From the NCBI GenBank assembly GCA_900316445.1, contig ONCZ01000016.1, positions 1 through 64,000 on the forward strand: a stretch of 64,000 nt of DNA, written 5' to 3'. Numbering within the stretch: position 1 is the first letter of the stretch; each line of letters opens with the position of its first letter. The position numbers were made by a program, and so were the translations under genes. Shown here in pieces: positions 17,884 through 26,489 of the stretch. Under the pieces are notes generated by a model, which saw only the letters and a program-made list of their open reading frames with translations, was not told the DNA's origin and ran no database searches. This DNA is from an uncultured Prevotellaceae bacterium (lineage in GTDB: Bacteria; Bacteroidota; Bacteroidia; Bacteroidales; Bacteroidaceae).

Positions 17884-18027
17884 AACGCTCACTTTTGCCT
17901 GCAAAGGTACAACTTTCTAGGCAAACAGAAAGCAAATTGATCTAAAAATTCGCTTGGTTTTGGGCTGAGATGATGAAAAACATGAGGCTTTTGAAGAGAT
18001 AGCGATACAACTTTCAATAATTATTTG

Positions 18028-18037
18028 TAACTTTGCA
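18028..18037 (+). promoter_or_regulatory. -7 box of the TPR regulator gene
   Basis: TAACTTTGCA ends 3 bp before the ATG at 18041; leaderless mRNA is implied. Confidence 0.65.
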
Positions 18038-18040
18038 GCG

Positions 18041-19583
18041 ATGATTGCGAAAAGACTGATAGGAATCATAGTTGTGGGAGCGGTGATGCTTCTGGCGGGC
18101 TGTAGCGGCGATAAGGCAAAGATGCTGCAGCAGTTAGAGCAGTTGGAACAGCAGAACCGTTCTGGCGAGGCGATGCTGAACGACTCGCTGGCAGAGTCGT
18201 TGGTGAACTACTTCGACCGTTACGGCGATGCCAACGAACGGATGCGTTCCCGCTATATTCTCGGCCGCACGCCGAGTCTATGCACAAAGTGCAGAAGTAT
18301 ACTATAATCAAGTGCAGCCTCGAACACAATTAGAAAATTTGCGCAGAGCTCAGTGGTATGCCCAAAAGGGTAAAGATACCTTGATGTCAATAGAATGTTT
18401 TGCACTTCAAGCAAATGCATATGAGTTCCTGAATGAGTGGGACTCTGTAGTGTATGTTACTGATATGGCGTCGGATATGTTTAATCGTATTGACAGAAAA
18501 GACCGCTCCGTGCAGGTACTATACAATGAATTATTAGCATTAATCCACCTTGACAACTATGACAAAGCCGGAAAGATATTTTACATATATGAGAAGTCTT
18601 CGGGCTTCTTTGACGAAACAAATAATATAGATAAAAGGTATGACATCTATTATTATATAAAAGGTTTATATTATCTGGGTGTCAACAAATTGGACTCTGC
18701 AGAATCTTTGTTTCGGAAAGAGTTGAGCCAAGCCACAGATTTGAATAATCGCATAGCAGGTTGTAAAGGTCTTCAAGAAGTTTATAGCCGAAAAGGAATC
18801 GTTGATTCCATCGCCAAATATGCTAATCTCGGCTATATCCTTAATGATTCTGCCTATTCCCTTTCTGAGATGCAGAACATTCAGAAGTTTCAGGCCTCTT
18901 ACAATTATAACCATCAGAAGCAATTGGCAGAAGAAAAAACCAACGATGCCCGCAATGCTTATATTGCCATTGGAATCATCATGGTCTTATTCCTATTTAT
19001 TGCTGTGATTGCTTGGTTATGGTTCCGTCATCATAGAATGGAGCAGCAACTGAAAGAGACCCAGTATCAGCAGACGCAAAACCTGCTGGAGCAAGCCCAG
19101 TCTGACTTAATGGAACTGCAGGAGAAGAATGAGAATGCTTCAGACCTGATCAGCAGGAAAAGCAGGGAAATCTCAGAATTACAATCGCAGATAGCCCAAT
19201 ACCAGCACAGGCAGTCCGTCAAGGACCACGCAAACTTGGAGGATCTTCTGGACAATGCTCCCATCACCAGAGATTTGGCAGAACTGTTGAAAGCTAATCC
19301 TGTGCAGTCTGCCACTCAGGGGCAGCTCAGGGAATTGCGGAAACTGATCAATGAGTTCATTCCAAACTTCTACGAGGCGCTTAACCATCCTCAGGCATTG
19401 CGTCCCGTTGAATACGAAGTCTGCCTGTTGACACGTTGTCATTTCAAGCCTGCAGCCATCAGCAAACTGCTGGACAGGGATGATGCATACATCTCTAACC
19501 TTCGGAAAGGCATTCTCCTGAAAGTCTATGGCATTAAGGGAAGTCCGAAGGAGTTAGACGAGCAAATCATGCAAATCGTCTGA
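18041..19583 (+). pseudogene. TPR transmembrane regulator-like lipoprotein, broken by internal deletion
   Basis: The 5' part (18041 to about 18272) encodes a signal peptide with lipobox LLAGC, a coiled region and NERMRSRYILGRT. The frame then shifts at about 18270-18280 and the rest of the protein continues in another frame from RRVYAQSAEVYYNQ to 19583: helical repeats, a transmembrane segment (IAIGIIMVLFLFIAVIAWLW), a coiled coil and a C-terminal helix-turn-helix-like region (KPAAISKLLDRDDAYISNLR). In the family about 35 residues normally separate the two parts, so I infer a deletion of about 100 bp. The middle (18300-18900) is more AT-rich than the 5' part, suggesting a mosaic. Confidence 0.75.
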
Positions 19584-19621
19584 CCTTTAATTACCTGTAA
19601 TTGCATTTTCACAACTTTTTA

Positions 19622-19650
19622 AAGGTGTTTTCGGCCTCGGAAACACCCTT
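19622..19650 (+). terminator. Hairpin after the TPR gene
   Basis: Stem AAGGTGTTT with AAACACCCTT (one bulge) around a tcggcctcgg loop. Only a weak T-run follows, and the next promoter box begins at 19669. Confidence 0.55.
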
Positions 19651-19668
19651 AGTATCGTTGTTATTCCC

Positions 19669-19677
19669 TAACTTTGC
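19669..19677 (+). promoter_or_regulatory. -7 box of the 19740 lipoprotein gene
   Basis: TAACTTTGC, with a leader of about 60 nt before the ATG at 19740, one of the longer leaders in the window. Confidence 0.6.
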
Positions 19678-19739
19678 AGCCGAGATGAGCTCTCTGTGTA
19701 GAGCGGACAATGTTTAATCCATTTAAAATTAAAGTAGTT

Positions 19740-20309
19740 ATGAAAAAGAAATTGTTATTTATGATGAGTGCTATGTTATTGATGATGGCAAGCACGGTAA
19801 TGACGGCATGTAGTAGTGATGACGATGGCCCAAATACACCTGAGGCTCCTACAGAGGAAGGAACCAGGAATAATGACGGCAAGGTCATTCCTGTCTTAGG
19901 AGATAAGAGCAATTTTGAGGCTCTTTACGATTTCTTTGACAAGGAATTGCCACTTCTATCGATATCTGAGCAAAATAATCCATTCCTCCTTGACGGCCAT
20001 TCCGAAATCTGTTATTTCGTGAACAGTTATGACGAATTTCGGTCCATCTATACAGGAAAGGAACAATTGCCCGTAATAGATTTTGATTCTTACACGTTGA
20101 TTGTTGGACAGACATGTTCAAACAACATCTATGGCGAGATAGATAAACAAGAATTCTATGAGAAAGACGGGAAGTATAATCTTGACTTATTCTTCTACTG
20201 TGATTTTGTTCAACCTATGATCGTGTATTACAACTATTGGGGCCTCTATCCGAAATTAAGCAAGGAAGAGTTGAACGTTAATTTGAATGTAGTTATGGAT
20301 TCCAAATAA
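19740..20309 (+). CDS. Small lipoprotein of unknown function
   Basis: 189 residues. Signal peptide MKKKLLFMMSAMLLMMASTV with lipobox MTAC at about residue 24, then an acidic/proline linker (SSDDDGPNTPEAPTEEG). The body has alternating beta-like segments (SYTLIVGQTC, KYNLDLFFYC, MIVYYNYWGLYPKL). I do not recognise the family. The ATG at 19740 is chosen because the upstream in-frame extension (from 19710) destroys the signal peptide. A strong hairpin follows. Confidence 0.75.
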   Translation: MKKKLLFMMSAMLLMMASTVMTACSSDDDGPNTPEAPTEEGTRNNDGKVIPVLGDKSNFEALYDFFDKELPLLSISEQNNPFLLDGHSEICYFVNSYDEFRSIYTGKEQLPVIDFDSYTLIVGQTCSNNIYGEIDKQEFYEKDGKYNLDLFFYCDFVQPMIVYYNYWGLYPKLSKEELNVNLNVVMDSK

Positions 20310-20330
20310 TTGTGTTATCTCTGCAGGTAC

Positions 20331-20380
20331 ACATGGGGACAGGAACGCTGTGTAACATACAACGTTTCCTGTCCTCGTGT
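20331..20380 (+). terminator. Hairpin terminator after the lipoprotein gene
   Basis: The GGACAGGAA-CG arm (20337-20347) pairs with CGTTTCCTGTCC (20363-20374); outer acac/gtgt bases extend the stem. It is 20 bp after the stop. Confidence 0.65.
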
Positions 20381-20399
20381 ATAAAAGAATATGATTGCA

Positions 20400-20562
20400 G
20401 AAAATGGGATAATGGGATAATGGGAATTGGTAGGGTTTTGAAGGAAGGAAGTGTGATGCTATAATAATATATATGTTAATTTAATTAACATTTCATTAGA
20501 ATCATTAGCGCCCACTTTCATCTTCTCACTAAAACCAACCCGAATCCCATTATCCCATTTTC
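20400..20562. repeat. Concentric inverted-repeat element A, centred at 20481
   Basis: The outer arms are gaaaatgggataatgggat at 20400 and its complement ending at 20562. Inner flanks (gaagga..gtgtgatgct) are imperfectly complementary. The core atgttaatttaattaacat (20473-20491) is a perfect 19-bp palindrome centred at 20482. It occupies the first part of the 670-bp gap before the methyltransferase; no coding sequence. Confidence 0.75.
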
Positions 20563-20589
20563 CCACTTTCTCACATTAAGTTTATGAAT

Positions 20590-20902
20590 ATGGTCACGGT
20601 CACAAGTGTGACCATGTGACCACTTTCTTGAAAGCAGAATTGAAATTGTTTTACATACGGAGAGCGGTTGGAGAAAAAAGGGATTTTAGTCTGGGTAAAA
20701 TGGGATTTTAGTTAGGGTAAAGTCCGAGTTTCCCCTAAGGAAAGTCCGGTTTTCCTTAGCCTAAAATCGGGGCTTTGTAACTATTTGAATATCAGAAAGA
20801 TACAAAGAGTGTAAAAAGAATGGTGATATTTTGAATTTTGTTGACAAAATTGCACCGATTTAGGCTCAGAGGTCACATGGTCACACGTGTGACCGTGACC
20901 AT
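20590..20902. repeat. Concentric inverted-repeat element B, centred at 20746
   Basis: The 32-bp arms at 20590-20621 and 20871-20902 match at 31 of 32 positions (atggtcacggtcaca...). Each arm is rich in GGTCAC/GTGACC. A central hairpin CTAAGGAAA/TTTCCTTAG (20735-20743 with 20751-20759) has nearly the same centre. The words tagggtaaagtc and taaggaaagtcc inside recur in element C. The right arm ends about 60 bp before the methyltransferase promoter box. Confidence 0.8.
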
Positions 20903-20964
20903 TTTTATCACGCTCAAGAATGCAAATATATTTGTATTCTCTTCGCTAAATCGAAATTTTGCAC

Positions 20965-20972
20965 TATCTTTG
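20965..20972 (+). promoter_or_regulatory. -7 box of the methyltransferase gene
   Basis: TATCTTTG, 9 bp before the ATG at 20982. It decides the start against an upstream in-frame ATG-like codon at 20838 that lies inside element B. Confidence 0.65.
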
Positions 20973-20981
20973 TGGCGTGAA

Positions 20982-22199
20982 ATGAAGAAGATGAACGAAG
21001 CGACGAGGGCGTTTGTGCGAGAGCATCGGGATGAGGATGTCAGACGACTGGCACTTCGGGGGACGAAAGACCCTGAGGTGGATTTGGCTTTTGCCCTTCA
21101 GCAGATTGACGGGCGAAAGCGGGCGCAGGAGAAGTTGTCATCGTGGGCTGCGGTGGAGGGAATCGTCTGGCCGCCACATCTTTCGATGGAACAATGTTCG
21201 AGTGAGCAGACGGCAAGGTATAAGGCGGAAGTGGCTGGTAATGGGGGAGTGTTTGTAGATCTGACGGCAGGCTTTGGCGTAGATGCGGCATTCATCGCTC
21301 AGGGGTTCCAGAAGGCTGTCGCTGTGGAACTGCAAGCGGAGTTATGTGCCATTTCATCGGAGAATTTTAAGCTTTTGGGGCTTCATCAGATAGAGGTGGT
21401 GAATGGCAATGGCGTTGACTATCTGCACAGGATGGCTCCTGCTGATCTGGTCTTTATCGATCCAGCGAGACGGGATGAACACGGAGGACGCACCTACGGC
21501 ATCGCTGACTGCACACCCAATGTGCTTGATTTCATCGATGAATTGTTGGGAAAGGCCCAACGGGTGATGATAAAACTATCGCCAATGCTCGACTGGCGCA
21601 AGGCGGTGGAGGATATCGGCAGGCAATATGTGTCGGCTGTTCATATCGTGTCTGTGGCGAATGAGTGCAAGGAACTACTGTTGATACTTGGCGGTGGGCA
21701 AACGGATGAGATATGTGTGGTGTGCGTGAATTTGTTGTCAAATGGGGAGAGGGAAGTGTTTGTGCAGACACTGTGTTTAGAGCGGGGGATCAGACCACCC
21801 CGCCCTGATGGGCACCCCTCCTACTCAGGAGGGGAAAGAGGATACCTTTTTGAGCCGAATGCTTCTGTGATGAAGGCGGGAAGCTTCGAGGAAATAGTGG
21901 CGAGGTTTCCTGTGACGCAGCTTCATCAGAACAGCCACTTGTTTGTGTCGGACAAGATGGTGCCAGACTTTCCTGGCCGTGGGTTCGTCATCGAACGGAT
22001 CACCTCGATGAACAAACGCGAACTGAAAGAGAGTCTCGCTGGTATCACACAGGCCAATATCGCTGTGAGGAACTTCCCGATGTCTGCCGAAGAACTGCGC
22101 CGTCGCCTGAAATTGCGTGACGGTGGTGACATCTATATTTTCGCCACAACAGTCGAAAACACAGGCCATCGGCTCCTTATTTGCCGAAAAATCTCCTAA
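20982..22199 (+). CDS. Class I SAM-dependent methyltransferase, PG_1098-like
   Basis: 405 residues. The SAM-binding motif VFVDLTAGFGVDAAFIA is at about residue 88, an acidic strand VAVELQAELC follows, and the catalytic-type motif DLVFIDPARRDEHG is at about 155. The C-terminal third (NIAVRNFPMSAEELRRRLKLRDGGDIYIFA) is a THUMP-like region; RNA methylation is plausible but the target is unknown. A REP-like repeat at 21790-21837 encodes RPPRPDGHPSYSGGE in frame between two domains. The gene stands alone between palindromic element B and parE. Confidence 0.82.
   Translation: MKKMNEATRAFVREHRDEDVRRLALRGTKDPEVDLAFALQQIDGRKRAQEKLSSWAAVEGIVWPPHLSMEQCSSEQTARYKAEVAGNGGVFVDLTAGFGVDAAFIAQGFQKAVAVELQAELCAISSENFKLLGLHQIEVVNGNGVDYLHRMAPADLVFIDPARRDEHGGRTYGIADCTPNVLDFIDELLGKAQRVMIKLSPMLDWRKAVEDIGRQYVSAVHIVSVANECKELLLILGGGQTDEICVVCVNLLSNGEREVFVQTLCLERGIRPPRPDGHPSYSGGERGYLFEPNASVMKAGSFEEIVARFPVTQLHQNSHLFVSDKMVPDFPGRGFVIERITSMNKRELKESLAGITQANIAVRNFPMSAEELRRRLKLRDGGDIYIFATTVENTGHRLLICRKIS
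21790..21837. repeat. REP-like repeat, copy 4, in frame inside the methyltransferase gene
   Basis: Contains the same hairpin CCCCTCCT-actc-AGGAGGGG and tcagaccacccc flank as the intergenic copies, plus a second small hairpin (GCCC-tgat-GGGC). The reading frame passes through it. Confidence 0.85.
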
Positions 22200-22208
22200 C
22201 GAATAATA

Positions 22209-22256
22209 ATTTTCAATTTTCAATTTTCAATTTTCAATTAAATTTAGTACCTTTGC
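22209..22256 (+). promoter_or_regulatory. 9-bp tandem repeat and -7 box upstream of parE
   Basis: attttcaat-type units repeat about 3.5 times (22209-22239), followed by TACCTTTGC at 22248-22256. The repeat covers the -33 to -15 region of the promoter, so unit gain or loss would change its spacing to upstream sequence. Confidence 0.55.
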
Positions 22257-22275
22257 ACAAAATATCAAAGGATTT

Positions 22276-24261
22276 ATGGAAACTGAAAACAAAAAGATTC
22301 AGGAGGCAGAAGTCAGGAGTCAGGAGACTGGAGTCAGTAGCCAGGACGCTCAGGTGCAGTATGATGATGAGAACATCCGCACTTTGACGGGTCTGGAGCA
22401 CATCCGTTTGCGTCCTGGCATGTATATCGGAAAGCTTGACGACGGCTCCAAGCCTGACGACGGTATCTATGTGTTGCTGAAGGAGGTGTTCGACAACTCT
22501 ATCGACGAGTTCAAGATGAAGGCCGGCGACCGTATTGAGGTGACCATCGAGGATAATCTTCGGGTGACGGTTCGTGACTATGGACGAGGCATCCCTCAGG
22601 GAAAGCTCATCGACTCCGTCAGCATCCTGAACACCAGCGGAAAGTTCGACTCGAAGGCTTTCAAGAAGTCCATCGGTCTGAACGGCGTAGGTGTCAAGGC
22701 CGTCAATGCCCTGAGCAGCCGTTTCGAGGTGCGCAGCTATCGTGAAGGGAAGGTGCGCAAGGCCATCTTTGAGCGTGGCGTGCTGATAAGTGATGTGACG
22801 GAACCCTCTCAGGATGAGAACGGTACCTACGTCTTCTTCGAGCCGGACAATACGCTCTTCAAGAACTACTCCTATCACGATGAGATTGTGGAGTATATGC
22901 TCCGCAACTATACTTATCTGAATACGGGGCTGACCATCATGTACAACGGTCGTCGCATCATCTCCCGCCGGGGATTGGAGGATTTGCTGAAGGACCGCAT
23001 GACCAGCGATGCCCTCTACCCCATCATCCATCTGCAGGGCGAGGACATCGAGATTGCCTTTACCCACGCCAACCAGTATGGTGAAGAGTATTACTCCTTC
23101 GTCAATGGCCAGCACACTATCCAGGGCGGTACCCATCAGAGTGCCTTCAAGGAGCATATTGCCCGAACCATCAAGGAGTTCTTCAACAAATATGAGTATG
23201 GCGACATCCGTACGGGTATCGTGGCAGCCATCTCCATCAACGTTGAGGAACCCATCTTCGAAAGTCAGACGAAAATCAAGTTGGGCTCCACCTCGATGTC
23301 GCCTGATGGGGTGAGCATTAATAAATATGTGGGCGACTTCATCAAGCAGGAGGTCGATAACTATCTGCACATCCATCAGGATGTGACTGAGGTGCTTGAG
23401 AATAAGATCAAGGAGAGCGAGCGCGACCGTAAGGCGATGGCTGGTGTGACGAAGCTGGCCCGTGAGCGTGCCAAGAAGGCGAACCTCCATAACCGCAAGC
23501 TCCGTGACTGCCGCATCCATTTCAGCGACGTGAAGAACGAGCGTAAGGAAGAGTCGTGCATCTTCATCACTGAGGGTGACTCTGCCAGCGGCAGCATCAC
23601 GAAGAGTCGCGATGTGAACACCCAGGCCGTGTTCTCCCTGCGAGGCAAACCCCTCAACAGCTTCGGACTCACCAAGAAGGTGGTCTATGAGAACGAGGAG
23701 TTCAATCTCCTGCAGGCCGCCCTCGACATTGAGGAAGGTCTTGACACCTTAAGATATAATAAGGTGATTGTGGCTACTGATGCCGATGTCGATGGTATGC
23801 ATATCCGACTGCTGATCATCACCTTCTTCCTGCAGTTCTTCCCAGAACTGATCAAAAAAGGGCACGTCTATGTGTTGCAGACGCCGCTCTTCCGAGTGCG
23901 CAACCGAAGGACGAAGATCCGCAGCAAGAAGGCGATAGCTGAGGCTGATGCCAAGTCGGACAAGAAGAGTGACTTCATCACCCGCTATTGTTACAGCGAG
24001 GAAGAGCGACAGGCAGCCATCAATGATTTAGGCCCCGATCCTGAGATCACCCGATTCAAAGGTCTGGGTGAGATATCACCCGATGAGTTCGCAGGTTTCA
24101 TTGGTCCGGACATCCGTTTGGAGCAGGTGACGCTGCATAAGAACGACCAGGTGCAGAAGCTCTTGGAATACTATATGGGTAAGAACACGATGGAGCGTCA
24201 GAACTTCATCATCGATAACCTTGTCATCGAAGAAGACAGACCAGAAGAAGAATATGATTAG
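22276..24261 (+). CDS. parE: DNA topoisomerase IV subunit B (type IIA topoisomerase ATPase subunit)
   Basis: 661 residues. GHKL ATPase: the N-box asparagine in VFDNSIDEF, the glycine loop [11 protein letters not shown] and [35 protein letters not shown] and [13 protein letters not shown]; then [11 protein letters not shown]. The shorter length and lack of a long insert favour ParE over GyrB, though assignment between the two is inferred. The first ~35 residues ([14 protein letters not shown]) come from a gtcaggag low-complexity repeat related to one in the alpha/beta hydrolase gene. The S41 protease start overlaps its last 8 bp. Confidence 0.88.
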   Translation: METENKKIQEAEVRSQETGVSSQDAQVQYDDENIRTLTGLEHIRLRPGMYIGKLDDGSKPDDGIYVLLKEVFDNSIDEFKMKAGDRIEVTIEDNLRVTVRDYGRGIPQGKLIDSVSILNTSGKFDSKAFKKSIGLNGVGVKAVNALSSRFEVRSYREGKVRKAIFERGVLISDVTEPSQDENGTYVFFEPDNTLFKNYSYHDEIVEYMLRNYTYLNTGLTIMYNGRRIISRRGLEDLLKDRMTSDALYPIIHLQGEDIEIAFTHANQYGEEYYSFVNGQHTIQGGTHQSAFKEHIARTIKEFFNKYEYGDIRTGIVAAISINVEEPIFESQTKIKLGSTSMSPDGVSINKYVGDFIKQEVDNYLHIHQDVTEVLENKIKESERDRKAMAGVTKLARERAKKANLHNRKLRDCRIHFSDVKNERKEESCIFITEGDSASGSITKSRDVNTQAVFSLRGKPLNSFGLTKKVVYENEEFNLLQAALDIEEGLDTLRYNKVIVATDADVDGMHIRLLIITFFLQFFPELIKKGHVYVLQTPLFRVRNRRTKIRSKKAIAEADAKSDKKSDFITRYCYSEEERQAAINDLGPDPEITRFKGLGEISPDEFAGFIGPDIRLEQVTLHKNDQVQKLLEYYMGKNTMERQNFIIDNLVIEEDRPEEEYD

Positions 24262-25837
24262 ATTATTGTTTATAGTTTGCAGTTTATTGTGCTTCTCTAC
24301 GGCTTATGGGCAGAGAATGACCGAGTCTTTGCATAAATTGCAGTATGCCGAGATGGTGATCAATAGCCTCTATGTCGATAGTGTCGACGAGGTGAAACTG
24401 GTGGAGGACGGCATTCGTGGGATGCTCAGCAAGTTGGATCCACACTCTTCGTACTCCACACCAAAGGAGGTGAAGGAACTGAAAGAGCCGCTCGACGGTA
24501 ACTTCGAGGGTATTGGTGTCCAGTTTAATATGATGGAGGACACGCTCATCGTCATCCAGCCTGTCACCAACGGTCCGTCAGAACGGGTGGGTATCATCGC
24601 CGGCGACCGTATCGTCTCCGTTAACGATACCGCCATTGCTGGTGTGAAGATGTCGAAGGAAGAGATTATGAAGCGCCTTCGTGGTCCGAAAGGGACGAAG
24701 GTGGAGCTGGGTGTGGTGCGTTCTGGCATCGGCGAGACACTCAAGTTCACCGTCGTCCGCGACAAGATACCTGTCCATTCCATCGATGCCACCTATATGA
24801 TACGTCCAGGCATCGGCTATATCCGTATCGGCAATTTCAGCGCGACGACGCATCAGGAGTTCATTGAGAGTCTCCGTCAGCTGAAGACGCAGGGTATGCA
24901 ACATCTGATTCTCGACCTTCAGGAGAACGGTGGCGGCTATCTGAAGGCTGCCGTCGATATTGCAGATGAGTTCCTGCATCGGGGCGATCTTATCGTCTAT
25001 ACCAATGGACGGAAGGTACCCCGCACGGACTATACTGCCAACGGTAACGGCGCATTTATGGATGGTAGGGTCGTTGTGCTGGTCGATAGCTATACGGCTT
25101 CTGCAGCAGAGATTGTCACGGGAGCCATTCAGGATCAGGACCGTGGTCTGGTTGTCGGCCGTCGAACTTTTGGCAAGGGGTTGGTGCAGCGTCCTATCGA
25201 CCTGCCAGACGGTTCCATGATCCGTCTCACCATCGCCCATTATTACACGCCTTCAGGTCGTTGCATCCAGAAGCCTTATACGAAAGGTGATGTCAAGGAT
25301 TATGCGATGGATATGGTGAACCGTCTGAAGAGTGGAGAGCTGACCAATGCCGACAGCATTCATTTTGTTGACTCCCTGAAGTATGAGACGCTTCGTGAGC
25401 ATCGCACCGTCTATGGTGGTGGAGGTATTATGCCCGACTACTATGTGCCGCTTGATACCACCCTTTATACCCCATTCCATCGGCAGTTGGCGGCCAAGGG
25501 CATTATCATCCAGCAGAACCTGCGCTTTGTCGATAACCATCGCAAGGAGTTGAAGGCTCGCTGGAAAGACTTTGCTGATTTCAAGCAGAATTATGAGGTG
25601 CCTCAGAGTCTTGTCGATGCCGTTGTTGCTGAGGGTGAGAAACAGAATGTCAAACCCAAGGATGAGGCTGAACTACAGAAGACCTTGCCTTATCTCCGTT
25701 TGCAGATGAAGGCCCTGATTGCCCGCGACATCTGGGAAATGAGCGAATACTTCTCCATCTTCAACGAGAGCAGCGAGATTGTTAAGAAGGCCCTCGAAGT
25801 GATCACAGATAGAGAATACTCTCAGGCCCCATATTGA
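24254..25837 (+). CDS. S41-family C-terminal processing peptidase
   Basis: 527 residues. Signal peptide [20 protein letters not shown], a helical lead, a PDZ domain (about 85-165, [10 protein letters not shown]...[11 protein letters not shown]) and the S41 catalytic core with nucleophile in [11 protein letters not shown] and lysine in TFGKGLVQ. A periplasmic processing protease is expected. The ATG at 24254 overlaps the parE stop (ATGATTAG), so the two are translationally coupled. Its 3' end overlaps the convergent WbqC gene by 35 bp. Confidence 0.92.
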   Translation: MIRLLFIVCSLLCFSTAYGQRMTESLHKLQYAEMVINSLYVDSVDEVKLVEDGIRGMLSKLDPHSSYSTPKEVKELKEPLDGNFEGIGVQFNMMEDTLIVIQPVTNGPSERVGIIAGDRIVSVNDTAIAGVKMSKEEIMKRLRGPKGTKVELGVVRSGIGETLKFTVVRDKIPVHSIDATYMIRPGIGYIRIGNFSATTHQEFIESLRQLKTQGMQHLILDLQENGGGYLKAAVDIADEFLHRGDLIVYTNGRKVPRTDYTANGNGAFMDGRVVVLVDSYTASAAEIVTGAIQDQDRGLVVGRRTFGKGLVQRPIDLPDGSMIRLTIAHYYTPSGRCIQKPYTKGDVKDYAMDMVNRLKSGELTNADSIHFVDSLKYETLREHRTVYGGGGIMPDYYVPLDTTLYTPFHRQLAAKGIIIQQNLRFVDNHRKELKARWKDFADFKQNYEVPQSLVDAVVAEGEKQNVKPKDEAELQKTLPYLRLQMKALIARDIWEMSEYFSIFNESSEIVKKALEVITDREYSQAPY

Positions 25838-26489
25838 ACAAGAGGTCGAGAATCGAAAGATTTGGCAGGAAGCCGTGCTTCTGCTGATATACCTGATAGT
25901 ACGGTTTGGGTTCGAAATCGGGATCGGGCTGAGGATTCTTGGGGCGAATCGCCGAGCGGAAGTCTATATTTTGTCCCGCAGAAATAAAAGAAATCTGAGA
26001 AATATTCGCTTCGCTCTTTTGTGCATAGCCCGTGCCGAAGGCACTTTCTTTTATTTCTGCGGGACATAAAAAATTCTCTGTAGGAACAACTCGGGGCTGG
26101 ATGTCGATTAATTCGCAGATTTTGGTTCTGATGGCTTCGTTGAAATCGAGCAGATAGTCCCAGCGCTGTTCGAAGAAAGGACGGATATCATCCTGATAAT
26201 ACTCGAAGAACGGACTCTCACCATAGGCACTCTGCAAGGCGTTCCAATGCAGATGGCGCCAGTTTCCGTGGTCGCTGATGCGTGTGTCTTTGATGAGTGG
26301 TGAGCCTCCTCGCTCCGTTGGAACGGTGAGGGCTTGGATGCCCTGCGTGGTGGCGATGAGGCAGCGGTTACGGTAGGTCTGCTTCTGGAAACTCTCCCAC
26401 CGCTCAATCTGAACATCTTCGGCCCGATGCAGTTTCTGATACCACTGCACCGGGCCGAAATAGGTTGTACTCAGTAGGACGGTTCCCAT
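25803..26489 (-). CDS. WbqC-family protein with an in-frame palindromic insertion
   Basis: 228 residues. N-terminus LLSTTYFGPVQWYQKL and NRCLIATTQGIQALTVP are typical of the WbqC-like family found in O-antigen and other loci; biochemical activity is not established. Residues about 142-173 (CPAEIKESAFG...FISAGQN) are encoded by a 95-bp element bounded by 22-bp perfect inverted repeats, absent from the family pattern as I know it, where a short loop leads to DFRSAIRPK. Start codon overlaps the lepB stop (TAATG), so the gene is the last of a dapB-lepB-wbqC operon. Confidence 0.8.
   Translation of the reverse strand: MGTVLLSTTYFGPVQWYQKLHRAEDVQIERWESFQKQTYRNRCLIATTQGIQALTVPTERGGSPLIKDTRISDHGNWRHLHWNALQSAYGESPFFEYYQDDIRPFFEQRWDYLLDFNEAIRTKICELIDIQPRVVPTENFLCPAEIKESAFGTGYAQKSEANISQISFISAGQNIDFRSAIRPKNPQPDPDFEPKPYYQVYQQKHGFLPNLSILDLLFNMGPESILYL
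25972..26066. repeat. Palindromic element inserted in the WbqC gene
   Basis: The 22-bp arms 25972-25993 (tgtcccgcagaaataaaaga + aa) and 26045-26066 are perfect inverted repeats. The interior has a small hairpin GTGCC-gaa-GGCAC at 26032-26044. Length of the unit with its junctions is compatible with the frame. Confidence 0.85.

Noticed and set aside
20838-20981. N-terminal extension of the methyltransferase to 20838
   Set aside because: It runs through palindromic element B and the -7 box; start moved to 20982.
22234-23520. 428-codon open frame on the minus strand opposite parE
   Set aside because: Antisense shadow of a conserved coding sequence; no promoter box, no recognisable protein.
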